This document shows, piece after piece, positions 50,438 to 59,178 of a stretch of 64,000 nucleotides of DNA. The position numbers and the translations under genes are program-made. The notes beneath the pieces are model-generated. The model was not told where the DNA came from and searched no databases. It was given only the letters and a program-made list of their open reading frames with translations. Source of the DNA: DATARH01 sp035648415 (GTDB lineage: Bacteria; Pseudomonadota; Alphaproteobacteria; ATCC43930; CGMCC-115725); contig DASRLO010000057.1 of assembly GCA_035648415.1 (NCBI GenBank), forward strand, positions 1-64,000. Reading direction: 5' to 3'. Each line of letters starts with the position of its first letter. The first letter of the stretch is position 1.

Positions 50438-51367
50438 ATGAAGGCGATGCTGCTCACCGGACATGGCGGGATCGACAAGCTCGTATACGGCGACGCGCCG
50501 GACCCGGTCGCGGGACCGGGCGATGTCGTCGTCGACATCCATGCCGCGAGCGTCAACGCCGCCGACTACAAGATGCGGCTGGGCGGCGCGCATTATAAGA
50601 CCGGCGGCCTCGCATTCCCGCACATCCTCGGCCGCGACTTCTCGGGCGTGGTGAGCGCGGTTGGGCCGGGGGCGGACCTCAAGACCGGCGACGAAGTGTT
50701 CGGGGTGACGATCCCCGGCACCGAGGGCGCCTATGCCGAGAAGATCGCGATCAAGGCGGCGATCATCGCCAAGAAGCCGGCAAAACTCAGCCACGCCGAG
50801 GCGGCTGCGATGGCCTTGACCAGCCTCACCGCGATCTGGGCGCTGGAAGACACCGCCAAATTGAAGCGCGGCGAGACCGTGCTGATCCAAGGCGGCGCCG
50901 GCGGGGTCGCCGGGTTCGCGATCCAGCTCGCCAAGCATCTCGGCGCGACGGTGATCGCCACCGCCAGCGCGAAAAACCACGATTACGTTAAGAAGCTCGG
51001 GGCGGACCGGGTGATCGACTACCAGAAAGAGGATTTCACCGCGATCGGCCGTGTCTGCGACGTGGTGTTCGACACGGTCGGCGGCGAGGTGCAGGTGCGC
51101 TCGTACGACGTGCTGAAGCCGGGAGGTCGGCTGGTGTGGATCGCCGCCGCGCCGGCCGGGTTCTCACCGAGCCGCGCGGATGTGCGAGTGCTGCGGCCGA
51201 AGGTCGATCGCGACCGCGCGCATCTCGACCGCATGGCCGAGCTGTTGGCGGCCGGCGCGGTATGGCCGCCGGCCATCGCCCGCTATAAGCTCAACCAGGC
51301 GGCCGAGGCGCACCGGGTCAGCGAGGGACGCCACCTGCGGGGCAAGCTGGTGCTCGAAGCGCGGTAG
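50438..51367 (+). CDS. NADP-dependent oxidoreductase, quinone oxidoreductase-like (MDR family)
   Basis: A 309-aa zinc-free medium-chain dehydrogenase/reductase. It has ILGRDFSGVVSAVG near 65, ETVLIQGGAGGVAGFAIQLA as the NADPH-binding motif (about 147-166), and no structural zinc Cys cluster. It reduces quinones or activated double bonds using NADPH. ATG 50438 is preceded by GGAGGAAGCG. The terminator at 50371 separates it from the CmcJ-like gene, so it probably has its own promoter. Confidence 0.9.
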   Translation: MKAMLLTGHGGIDKLVYGDAPDPVAGPGDVVVDIHAASVNAADYKMRLGGAHYKTGGLAFPHILGRDFSGVVSAVGPGADLKTGDEVFGVTIPGTEGAYAEKIAIKAAIIAKKPAKLSHAEAAAMALTSLTAIWALEDTAKLKRGETVLIQGGAGGVAGFAIQLAKHLGATVIATASAKNHDYVKKLGADRVIDYQKEDFTAIGRVCDVVFDTVGGEVQVRSYDVLKPGGRLVWIAAAPAGFSPSRADVRVLRPKVDRDRAHLDRMAELLAAGAVWPPAIARYKLNQAAEAHRVSEGRHLRGKLVLEAR

Positions 51368-51443
51368 GTCGTTTAATCGAGTGCGGCGGCGCCTCCGCGC
51401 CGCCTGCGGGCCGGAACCGCAACTTTTACAACGTGAGGGAACC

Positions 51444-51818
51444 ATGGCAGGCAACGGGCAGACGATCATCGACCTCGACCGCAAGCGGATGACCGCGATG
51501 GCCGAGAAGGATTTGCGCACGCTCAACGACATCATCTCGGACGAGCTCGTCTACACCCATTCCTCGGCCCGGCTCGACACCAAACAGAGCCTCATCGGCA
51601 ACATGGAATCGGGGGCGACGGTCTACACCTCGGTGGTGCCGTCGAACGTCAAGGCGCAGGATCTCGGCGACACGGTGGTGCTGACCGGAGAGTGCAAGAT
51701 CAGCGTCAATTCGGGCGGCAAGGCCAACAGCTTCGGCGTCCGCTTCACCGATGTCTACGCCAACAAGGGCGGCAAGTGGCAGATGGTCACCTGGCAATCG
51801 ACCCGCACGCCCGATTAG
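51444..51818 (+). CDS. NTF2-like protein (DUF4440/SnoaL-like)
   Basis: A 124-aa cone-fold protein of the nuclear-transport-factor-2-like superfamily (IIDLDRKRMTAMAEKDLRTL, then ISDELVYTHSSARLDTKQSL, WQMVTWQSTRTP at the end). The family includes small ligand-binding proteins and isomerases. ATG 51444 follows GTGAGGGAACC. Near its stop the DNA contains the unit CGATTAGCC three times (51811-51841). Confidence 0.85.
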   Translation: MAGNGQTIIDLDRKRMTAMAEKDLRTLNDIISDELVYTHSSARLDTKQSLIGNMESGATVYTSVVPSNVKAQDLGDTVVLTGECKISVNSGGKANSFGVRFTDVYANKGGKWQMVTWQSTRTPD

Positions 51819-51841
51819 CCCCGATTAGCCCCCGATTAGCC
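51811..51841. repeat. Short tandem CGATTAGCC repeats
   Basis: Three copies of CGATTAGCC with one or two spacer C between them, spanning the end of the NTF2-like gene and the gap before the EPS chain-length gene. Probably replication slippage. Confidence 0.8.
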
Positions 51842-51855
51842 AACGGGCGCAGCCG

Positions 51856-53277
51856 CTACGACTCGCGCACCCCGACCGAGGCGACGACGGGAAGCCCGAT
51901 GATGCGCTCGACACTCTCCACCGTGATCAGCGTCTCGCGGAACACGAGGAGGTAGACCAGCACCCCCGAGGCGCCGACGAGCCCGATCAGGATGCCGGCG
52001 ATTGCGAACGGCAGATGATGCGGCCCGGCCGGCTTTAATGGCGCGTCGGGACGCTGGACGACGCTGATGCTGACGACGCGGTCGCGGTCGAGGTCCTCGT
52101 TCATCCGCGCTTCCTCGTAGCGCGTGCGGTAGGTATGCACGAGCTCCTCGAGCACTCGCCGCTCGCGTTCGAGATCGCCGATCGCGTTGGCGCCCTCCTC
52201 GAGGTCGCGCAGCCGCGCCTCGGTCTGCTGCGCCTGCGTCCGGCGCAGCGCGATCTGCTGGTCGAGCGGCGCGGCGTCGGCGAGAGCACGGTTGAGCGCC
52301 ACCGCCATGTCGTCATAGGCGGTGTTGCGCTGCGACCATTCCTTGCGGTTAATCGGGTCGGTGCGCGAGACGAAATCTCTGAGCTTGGCGATCTCGGCGC
52401 CGGCGTCCTGCAGCGGCTTCACGTCGCCGACATAGCGTTCCCTCAATTGCTGCTGCTTGACCTGCAAGTCCAGGAGGCGCGCCTTGGCCTGCTCGACCAC
52501 ATCGGCCTGCGCCACGCCGGCCGGGATCAGCGCCGGCGTCGTCTTGAGCCGGTTGGTCAGGAAATCGATGCGCTGATGCGCGTCGATCGATTGGCTCTTC
52601 AGCTGCTCGAGGATCGAGTTGGTGGCGGCCCGGTCGTCGAGCAGTTTGGCGCGCTGGGCATCGACGTCGAACAGCGATTTGGCGCTGCGGATGTCGGTTT
52701 CCTGCTTGACCACCGCATCGAGCTGGTCCTGGTATTGCTTGGTCTGCTGGTCGAGAAACTTGTAGCGCGGGTCGGCGAACATCTCGGCGTGCTTCTGCTG
52801 GTAAAGCTCGACGACCGCGCCCAGCGCCGCGACCGCGACGTCGTGATTGGGATTGCGATAGCTGGCTTCGATGACATCGGCCTGCTCGACCGGCGATGCC
52901 TTGAAGTCGGCGGTGAGGTCGCGGATCGCCGCATCCATGCTTCCCGCGCCGGGATAGAGCTTGTCGGCGCCGATCTTGTTGACCACCGCCTCGATCAGAT
53001 CGCGGCTGGTCAGGATCTGGATTTCGGAATTGACGATCTCCTGCTTGGTCGAGCTCGGCACCGCGACGACCGGCTGGTTGGGATCGGAGCGCGTCTGGAA
53101 CTCGCGCCCGCTTTTGACCAGCAGCCGCGTCGTCGCCTCGTAATAGGGGGTGAGAAGGAGCGAATAGCCGATCACCAACACGCTCAGCACGAGGAACACG
53201 ACGATCAGCTTGAGCCGTTCCTTGAACAGGATGCTCAGCAATTCGCGGCTGGTCAGGTCGTAGGGATTGCCGGCCAT
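51856..53277 (-). CDS. GumC/Wzz-like polysaccharide chain-length and export protein
   Basis: A 473-aa polysaccharide co-polymerase. Membrane helices lie at about residues 24-42 and 430-452, and between them is a long periplasmic coiled coil (about 165-410, with ELEEGANAIGDLERERRVLE-like heptads). The N-terminal NPYDLTSRELLSILFKERLK matches Wzz/GumC proteins. It lacks a C-terminal kinase domain, so the separate CpsD-like protein at 41119 is the probable partner. It determines chain length and links the inner membrane to the Wza-type pore. Confidence 0.9.
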   Translation of the reverse strand: MAGNPYDLTSRELLSILFKERLKLIVVFLVLSVLVIGYSLLLTPYYEATTRLLVKSGREFQTRSDPNQPVVAVPSSTKQEIVNSEIQILTSRDLIEAVVNKIGADKLYPGAGSMDAAIRDLTADFKASPVEQADVIEASYRNPNHDVAVAALGAVVELYQQKHAEMFADPRYKFLDQQTKQYQDQLDAVVKQETDIRSAKSLFDVDAQRAKLLDDRAATNSILEQLKSQSIDAHQRIDFLTNRLKTTPALIPAGVAQADVVEQAKARLLDLQVKQQQLRERYVGDVKPLQDAGAEIAKLRDFVSRTDPINRKEWSQRNTAYDDMAVALNRALADAAPLDQQIALRRTQAQQTEARLRDLEEGANAIGDLERERRVLEELVHTYRTRYEEARMNEDLDRDRVVSISVVQRPDAPLKPAGPHHLPFAIAGILIGLVGASGVLVYLLVFRETLITVESVERIIGLPVVASVGVRES

Positions 53278-53327
53278 CAGCGTGTCCCGGTGAGGCGATA
53301 GGGCGGGTAATCTGCCACGATCGGCGG

Positions 53328-54011
53328 CTACTGGAGCGTGTAACTGACGTAAAACGGCGCGTTTTTGAGATAATTTGCGAGGAAATCGTTGATCGAGCCG
53401 AAGAGGTTCTGCGGCACGTAGACGACGTCATAGGAGCTGAGCAGCGGGTCCTCGGCGGCGGCGCCGGCTCCGCCATAGCTGCCGAGCGCGACCTGATAAT
53501 AATGCACGATCCCGTCCGGCGTGCGGCGCAACACCAGGATCGCGTCGGTGTGGGCGCCCGATTTGGCGCCGCCGGCCTGGGCGAGCGCGCGCGACACGGT
53601 CAGCGGCACGTCGCTGCGCACCAGGCCCGGGTTGGCGACCCAGCCGTCGACGAAAATCTCCTGCGGCGCGAAGGTTCGCATCGTCAGCGTCGCCTGCGGG
53701 TCGCGGATCACCGTGGCGTAGCGCTCGTTCAACCGCCGCGTCGCCGCGCCGACGGTGAGTCCGCCGACCGGGACGGTGTTGACCAGCTGCAGCGACAGCC
53801 TGCCGTCCGGCCCGACCGTCACCCGGTCGTCGAGGTCGGGGTAGAACGGGAAGCGGATCTCGAATTCGTCACCGGGCGCCAGCAAATGCTCGGCGGTGAG
53901 CGGCACCCCGCCCGCGACCGCTTCCGCGGTCAGCTTCGGCGCCGCCGGCGTACAGGCCGCGAGCAGCCCAAGCCCCAGGACGACGATCGCGGTCACCCAT
54001 GCAGTCCTCAC
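53328..54011 (-). CDS. Polysaccharide export outer-membrane lipoprotein (Wza-like)
   Basis: A 227-aa protein beginning VRTAWVTAIVVLGLGLLAAC from a GTG at 54011 that has GAGG upstream; LLAAC is a lipobox. The poly_export domain APGDEFEIRFPFYPDLDDRV and an SLBB-like part with EIFVDGWVANPGLV follow. It forms the outer-membrane exit channel for the polymer. The frame runs upstream to 54143 but without signal-like sequence. It is 50 bp downstream of the GumC-like start on the same strand. Confidence 0.9.
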   Translation of the reverse strand: MRTAWVTAIVVLGLGLLAACTPAAPKLTAEAVAGGVPLTAEHLLAPGDEFEIRFPFYPDLDDRVTVGPDGRLSLQLVNTVPVGGLTVGAATRRLNERYATVIRDPQATLTMRTFAPQEIFVDGWVANPGLVRSDVPLTVSRALAQAGGAKSGAHTDAILVLRRTPDGIVHYYQVALGSYGGAGAAAEDPLLSSYDVVYVPQNLFGSINDFLANYLKNAPFYVSYTLQ

Positions 54012-54188
54012 GCTTGCCTCGACCCCGATAGCTCGGCGATCGCGAAGTCTCGGCGACCGGCGACGACATCGCAAGCACCCGGCCCGAGCACAGAAACCCC
54101 CGCGTGTTGAGACCCGGGGCGGATCGCACGGCTCGCCGGTCACAGCGAATCGCGACGAAGCCGCAGGGGTTGCGCCGTGGCGGTGCGA

Positions 54189-55793
54189 TCAGGAAGCGTG
54201 ACGCTGCCCGAAGGCGATGAGCAGCGTCTTCAGGATGATGCGGATATCGAACCACAGCGACCAACGGTCGATGTAGTCGAGGTCGTAGGCGACGCGCTGG
54301 CGCAGCGCCCGCTCGGTCGCCACCGGACCGTGGTAGCCGTTGACCTGGGCCCAGCCGGTGATGCCGGGCTTGACGTGATGGCGCAGCGCGTAATCGGGGA
54401 CGATATCCTCGTTGCGCCGCTGCCTGACGTGCATGCTGACCGCGTGCGGCCGCGGGCCGACGAGCGACAGCTCGCCGCGCAGCACGTTGAACAGCTGCGG
54501 CAATTCGTCGAGGCTCCAGCGCCGCAGAAAGCCGCCGATCCGGGTGAGCCGCGGGTCGTTTGCCTCGGTCTGCCGCTCGCCGTCGGGATCGGCGGCCTCG
54601 GCCCGCATCGTGCGGAATTTGTAGACCTCGATCACCCGGTCGCCGAAGCCGTAGCGGTTTTGCCGGAACACCACCGGGCCCCTGCTGTCGAGCTTGATCG
54701 CGAGCGCGACCGCAAGCAGCATCGGCGACAGCAGGATCATCCCGACACCGGCGGCGAGCCGGTCGAAGATGGTCTTGACGAAGCCCTGTCCATAGGTCAG
54801 CGGCCGGCCGTAGACATCGAGCAGCGGCACGCCGCCGAACGCCTCGGGGTCCTTCGCCGGGACATTGAAGCCGACCATGTCGGGCGCGAGGCTGATCTCG
54901 ACCGGCATCTTGTGCAGCTTGCGCAGGATTTCGAGCAGCCGCTTTTCCGCCGAATGCGGCAAGGCGACGATCACCCGGTCGATCTCGAACCGCCGCGACA
55001 ATTCGACGAGATCAGCGGTCGTTCCGCGCGACTGCCGGCTCAAGGCGATGCCGACAACGCCGCGGCCGGCGCGGTCGTCGAACACGCCGACGATCTCGAT
55101 CGTGTCGGCGCAGGCGCCTAGCCGCTGGGCCAGACGCTCGGCGAGGTCGCCGGTGCCGTAGATCGCCACCAGCTGCTTCAGCCTTCCGGCGGCGCGCCAG
55201 CGCGCCAGCAGCAGCGACAACACCAGCCGCACGCCCATGATCCCGACCAGCGCGATGACCGCCCAGATCAGCAGCCAGGTGACCAGCGGCACGCGCTGCG
55301 CCGGGTCGGGCTGCAGCACCGCGACGCAGGCGACCAAGGCGAACCCGAAAGCCGCCAGCGCATATACCGCACCGTCGATGAACTGCTCGAAGAAGCGCTG
55401 CCGCATCAGCTCGGAAGACGACGACAAACTGGGTTTCGAGGTTCGCGTCATCAGCGCCAGCACCAACGCGGCCATCAGGGCCGGCAGCGCCGGCAACGGC
55501 CACACAATCCGCGACTGCATCGCGAAGCTCGCCGCGCCGGCAATCAGCATGACGAGCAGATCGGCGAGCTGGACCAGCGAGACCAGTACGTGCGACTGGA
55601 TGCGCCGCGGCCGCCAGCCGTCGAGCTGGACGCGGCGCAGCAGCGGAGCGGGCAAGCGCTCGCCCCGGCGCACCGGGCCGTTGCCGAACCCGGCGCCGCG
55701 GACGCCGTTGTCGCCGAGTCGGGCGCCGGCGGCGAAATTGGGGGAGGACGGGCCGGTCATGGCGCCAAGCCCGGCGGTGCGTTGCGTGGCCAT
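54189..55793 (-). CDS. Undecaprenyl-phosphate glycosyl-1-phosphate transferase (WcaJ-like)
   Basis: A 534-aa polyprenyl glycosylphosphotransferase that starts repeat-unit synthesis by moving a sugar phosphate to undecaprenyl phosphate. Four N-terminal helices and a Rossmann-like CoA-binding fold (LVAIYGTGDLAERLAQRL, then VGVFDDRAGRGVV) precede the C-terminal bacterial sugar transferase domain: FDRLAAGVGMILLSPMLLAV, FRQNRYGFGDRVIEVYKFRT and RRWSLDELPQLFNVLRGELS. Upstream of Wza in the same direction, with a 177-bp gap (54012-54188) in which no gene is seen. Confidence 0.93.
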   Translation of the reverse strand: MATQRTAGLGAMTGPSSPNFAAGARLGDNGVRGAGFGNGPVRRGERLPAPLLRRVQLDGWRPRRIQSHVLVSLVQLADLLVMLIAGAASFAMQSRIVWPLPALPALMAALVLALMTRTSKPSLSSSSELMRQRFFEQFIDGAVYALAAFGFALVACVAVLQPDPAQRVPLVTWLLIWAVIALVGIMGVRLVLSLLLARWRAAGRLKQLVAIYGTGDLAERLAQRLGACADTIEIVGVFDDRAGRGVVGIALSRQSRGTTADLVELSRRFEIDRVIVALPHSAEKRLLEILRKLHKMPVEISLAPDMVGFNVPAKDPEAFGGVPLLDVYGRPLTYGQGFVKTIFDRLAAGVGMILLSPMLLAVALAIKLDSRGPVVFRQNRYGFGDRVIEVYKFRTMRAEAADPDGERQTEANDPRLTRIGGFLRRWSLDELPQLFNVLRGELSLVGPRPHAVSMHVRQRRNEDIVPDYALRHHVKPGITGWAQVNGYHGPVATERALRQRVAYDLDYIDRWSLWFDIRIILKTLLIAFGQRHAS

Positions 55794-56013
55794 GGCGCGG
55801 CAGCCTTATCTAGGGGGAAAGCCCGGCGGTCGCCGCGACCGGCCGGCTCGATCGCCGGCGGCGCCGGCGGCATCGGGTGGAGGCCGCCCCTCAAACTAGC
55901 TGCGAGTTGAATCAAATTCATTCCAATTGATGGTTAAGTTTCAGCCGTTTACCATGAACGCCGACGGCTCGGTCCAGACGCGCTGTTTCTGGCGATAAAC
56001 TAGCGGCAAACCA

Positions 56014-57735
56014 TTGCGCGTTCCTTTCATCAGCGGAAAAATCGTCCGTGCCGCCGTGCTTGGCATGGCGCTGACCGGCCCGGCCCTCGCGGACGAAGCG
56101 GCGCACGGCATGGTCGTTTCGGCGCAGCGCGAGGCGAGCGCCGCCGGTCTTGAAATCCTCAAAGCCGGCGGCAACGCCGTCGACGCGGCGGTCGCGGTCG
56201 GCTACGCGCTGGCGGTCGTCGACCCGTGCTGCGGCAATATCGGCGGCGGCGGCTTCATGCTGATCCACACCGCAGGGGCCGCCGCGCACGAGGGCAGCGA
56301 TGTCTTCGTCAATTTTCGCGGGATCGCACCGCGCGCGGCGACGCCGGGCATGTATCTCGACACCGCCGGCAATGCGGATCGCGAGGCAAGCCTCTACGGC
56401 TATCGGGCGGTCGCGGTGCCGGGGACGGTGAAGGGACTCGATCTGGCGCTGGCCCGCTACGGCAGGCTGCAGCGCGAAAGGGTGATGGCGCCGGCGATCG
56501 CGTTGGCGCGCGACGGGTTCGTGCTCGGTGCAGCGGACACCGCGATCATCGCGCACGGCGCCAAGCGTCTCGCCGCCGACCCGGAAGCCGCGCGGATTTT
56601 CCTCCATCCGGACGGGTCGGCATACCAGCCGGACGAGCGCCTCCGTCAGCCCGACCTCGCCGCGACCCTCGAACGGATCGCCGCCGCCGGCCCGGACGCC
56701 TTCTACCGCGGCCCGGTCGCCGCCGCGCTCGCCGCCGCCGCGGCGGCGCATGGCGGACTCCTGACCGAAGGCGATCTCGCTGCCTACACCGCGACCGAGC
56801 TGCCGCCGCTCGGCTGCGCCTATCGCGGCTATAGGATCGTGTCGGCGCCCCCGCCGAGCAGCGGCGGCACGATTTTGTGCGAAATCCTCGACGTGATCTC
56901 GGGCTGGGACATCGGCGCCGCCGGGTTCCAGTCGCCGCGCGCGGTTCACCTCACGGTCGAGGCGATGCGCCACGCCTTCTTCGACCGCAACACCGTGCTC
57001 GGCGACCCCGATTTTGTCGCCAACCCGCTAGCCCGGCTGCTCTCGGCCGAGCACGCGGCGACGATCCGCGCCGCGGTCGATCCCGACAAGGCGACGCCAT
57101 CGAATTCGCTCGGCCCGATCACCTCGGGCGGCTCCGCCGCGCCGGGCGAGAAGCCGCAGACCACGCATTATTCGGTGGTCGACGGCGAGGGCAACGCGGT
57201 CGCGGTCACCTATACGCTCAACGGCAATTTCGGCGCTTCGGTGGTGGCGCCCGGCACCGGCTTCCTGCTCAATGACGAGATGGACGATTTCGCGGTGAAA
57301 CCCGGCGCGAGCAATCTGTTCGGGCTGGTGCAGGGCGAGGCCAACGCGATCCAGCCCGGCAAGCGGCCGCTGTCGTCGATGACGCCGGCGATCGTCGAGA
57401 AGGACGGCAAGCTCGTCTTTGTGCTCGGTAGCCCGGGCGGGCCGCGCATCATCACCGCGGTGCTCGAGACGCTGATGAACCTCGTCGATTTCGGCAAGTC
57501 GCCCGACGCAGCCGTCGCCGCGCCGCGGTTCCACCAACAGTTCCTGCCCGACACCGTATTCTATGAGACCGGCGGCCTGCCGCCGGAAACGCTGAGCGCG
57601 CTCGCGGCGATGGGCTACAGCCTCAAGGCGCAATCGCCATGGGGCGCGGTCGAACTGATCGCGATCGCGCCCGACGGCAGGCTCGTCGGCGTCAACGACC
57701 GGCGCCGCCCCGCCGGCGCGGCGCTGGGGTATTGA
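56014..57735 (+). CDS. ggt: Gamma-glutamyltransferase
   Basis: A 573-aa Ntn-hydrolase precursor that degrades glutathione in the periplasm. It carries a signal sequence (RAAVLGMALTGPALA, about 11-25) and the autoprocessing site, with the catalytic Thr in KPQTTHYSVVDGEGNAVAVT (about 385). The small-subunit motif PLSSMTPAIV is present. The start is a TTG at 56014. Flanking genes do not suggest a glutathione pathway. It is divergent from the WcaJ-like gene, with a 220-bp gap. Confidence 0.93.
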   Translation: MRVPFISGKIVRAAVLGMALTGPALADEAAHGMVVSAQREASAAGLEILKAGGNAVDAAVAVGYALAVVDPCCGNIGGGGFMLIHTAGAAAHEGSDVFVNFRGIAPRAATPGMYLDTAGNADREASLYGYRAVAVPGTVKGLDLALARYGRLQRERVMAPAIALARDGFVLGAADTAIIAHGAKRLAADPEAARIFLHPDGSAYQPDERLRQPDLAATLERIAAAGPDAFYRGPVAAALAAAAAAHGGLLTEGDLAAYTATELPPLGCAYRGYRIVSAPPPSSGGTILCEILDVISGWDIGAAGFQSPRAVHLTVEAMRHAFFDRNTVLGDPDFVANPLARLLSAEHAATIRAAVDPDKATPSNSLGPITSGGSAAPGEKPQTTHYSVVDGEGNAVAVTYTLNGNFGASVVAPGTGFLLNDEMDDFAVKPGASNLFGLVQGEANAIQPGKRPLSSMTPAIVEKDGKLVFVLGSPGGPRIITAVLETLMNLVDFGKSPDAAVAAPRFHQQFLPDTVFYETGGLPPETLSALAAMGYSLKAQSPWGAVELIAIAPDGRLVGVNDRRRPAGAALGY

Positions 57736-57781
57736 TGCTGTTATCGCCTTCTCCGCCCCAAGAGGGAATGTCTTCAAGGCG

Positions 57782-58471
57782 CTACTGATCCTGGCGCTCG
57801 GCGAGCCACCCGGCGATCACCGGCTCGGGAATCGTGAACGACTCGTTGAGCACATCCGCGGCGACGATCCGGTCGGTGCGGAAATGCCGGATGTCGTTGC
57901 GCAGCTCGCACCAGGCGCAGACCAAGGTCGCCTCGCTGTAATAGGCGACCGCGAAGGGCTGGATCACCCGTGCCGTGCTGCGCCCGTCGCCGTCTTGATA
58001 AGCGATCCGCATCTTGCGGCCATCGCGGATCGCGTGGCGGATCGTTGTCGGCAGGCGGCGCTGCGCGGGTACCGGCGCGCCGTTCTTCGAGACATAGATG
58101 GGGGTCGCGTTCAGGTAATCGCGCAGCGGATCGGGAACGACCAGCGTCACCTTTGAGAGAACACTCTCGGCCGCCTTTTGCAGCCCCGGATCGCCAGTGC
58201 GCGCGAGCAGCCGCACGGCCACCGCGATGGCCTCGGCCTCGTCTTCGGTGAACATCAGCGGCGGCAGGTCGAACCCGCGCCGCAGCACATAGCCGATGCC
58301 GGCCGCGCCCGCGATCGGGATGCGCCGCGACTGCAGGGTCGCGATGTCGCGATAGACAGTGCGCGCGGTCACTTCGAGTTCGTCGGCGATGGCGGCCGCG
58401 GTCACCGGCCGGGCCGCCGCGCGCAGGATGCGCAGGATATCGAACAGGCGATCGGCGCGGCGGATCGGCAT
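57782..58471 (-). CDS. YafY family HTH/WYL transcriptional regulator
   Basis: A 229-aa DeoR-type helix-turn-helix protein with a C-terminal WYL-like domain. The N-terminal motif is RRADRLFDILRILRAAARPV then TARTVYRDIATLQSRRIPIA; the WYL part has MRIAYQDGDGRSTARVIQPF and LVCAWCELRNDIRHFRTDRI. ATG 58471 was chosen over the upstream extension to 58516. It is convergent with ggt (46 bp between stops) and divergent from the 58545 short gene (73 bp between starts), making it the likely regulator of the 58545-59606 unit. Confidence 0.9.
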   Translation of the reverse strand: MPIRRADRLFDILRILRAAARPVTAAAIADELEVTARTVYRDIATLQSRRIPIAGAAGIGYVLRRGFDLPPLMFTEDEAEAIAVAVRLLARTGDPGLQKAAESVLSKVTLVVPDPLRDYLNATPIYVSKNGAPVPAQRRLPTTIRHAIRDGRKMRIAYQDGDGRSTARVIQPFAVAYYSEATLVCAWCELRNDIRHFRTDRIVAADVLNESFTIPEPVIAGWLAERQDQ

Positions 58472-58544
58472 CGGATTCACTCCTGACAAAACGCTGTCAG
58501 CAGGGCAAGCGTACACTCCTTGCGACCTCTGACAAGGAGATGCG

Positions 58545-58739
58545 ATGAGGATGACGCGAACCGCGTCGATGCCGTGGCCGGGCGACGTCGGGACCCTAGA
58601 TCCGGCGCCGAACGGGCGCGGAATTGGGATAGCGCGGGCCGGTCTCTCCGCGGTGTGGGCAAGGCTCGTAACGCTGCCCGATCGCGGCGATGCGGCGGAA
58701 GAGTTGCCCGAGACGTTTTACCAGTTCCCCTGCTTCTAG
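58545..58739 (+). CDS. Short peptide with C-terminal aromatic F-P-x-F motif
   Basis: A 64-aa peptide. It begins MRMTRTASMPWPGDVGT, has VWARLVTLPDRGDAAEELPE in the middle and ends ETFYQFPCF. The VTLP-(D/E) motif and the F-P-x-F end are shared with the peptide at 49275. It follows a strong Shine-Dalgarno (AAGGAGA, 58534-58540). The start ACGCGAACC...ATGCCGTGG resembles the start of the next gene (58756), hinting at local duplication. No known family is recognised. Confidence 0.7.
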   Translation: MRMTRTASMPWPGDVGTLDPAPNGRGIGIARAGLSAVWARLVTLPDRGDAAEELPETFYQFPCF

Positions 58740-58755
58740 GCGAAGGGAGGTTGCC

Positions 58756-59178
58756 ATGACGACGACACGAACCGATCCCGACGCGATGCCGTGGTCTCCC
58801 GGCGTCGAGATGTACGGCCCGGCCGCGCTCTACCAGGGCAAGCCGATCCTCGAACTGAAGACGCTGAGCGACCGGCGCGCCGAGGGCGGCGGCGTCGCCT
58901 ATCTGCTGCGGGCGAGCCCGCCGGCCGGGAAGCTGATCAAGATCATCGCCGTGGCGCGCTCCGACGAGCACGTCTTCAATCTGAGCGGCGGGCGGGCGAA
59001 CAAGTCGGGAAGACCGGTCGGCGCGCCCGGCGGTTATGCGCTCAACCCCAGAGGACAGCCGCACAGCGCGATGATCGCCAGCGAGACGACGGCGCTTGTC
59101 ATCTACGCCGGCGAGCCGGACGAAGTCACCTCGGTCGAGATCGTCGATCTGGAGCCGGCACCGGGGGACGCGGCATGA
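58756..59178 (+). CDS. Cupin-like small protein
   Basis: A 140-aa single-domain protein that resembles cupin-fold proteins (GVEMYGPAALYQGKPILELK, HVFNLSGGRANKSGRPVG, SAMIASETTALVIYAGEPDE) but has only a few His, so a metal site is doubtful. ATG 58756 follows AAGGGAGG. It follows the short peptide gene by 16 bp, and its stop overlaps the GNAT gene start (ATGA), so all three are one unit, divergent from the YafY-type gene. Confidence 0.7.
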   Translation: MTTTRTDPDAMPWSPGVEMYGPAALYQGKPILELKTLSDRRAEGGGVAYLLRASPPAGKLIKIIAVARSDEHVFNLSGGRANKSGRPVGAPGGYALNPRGQPHSAMIASETTALVIYAGEPDEVTSVEIVDLEPAPGDAA

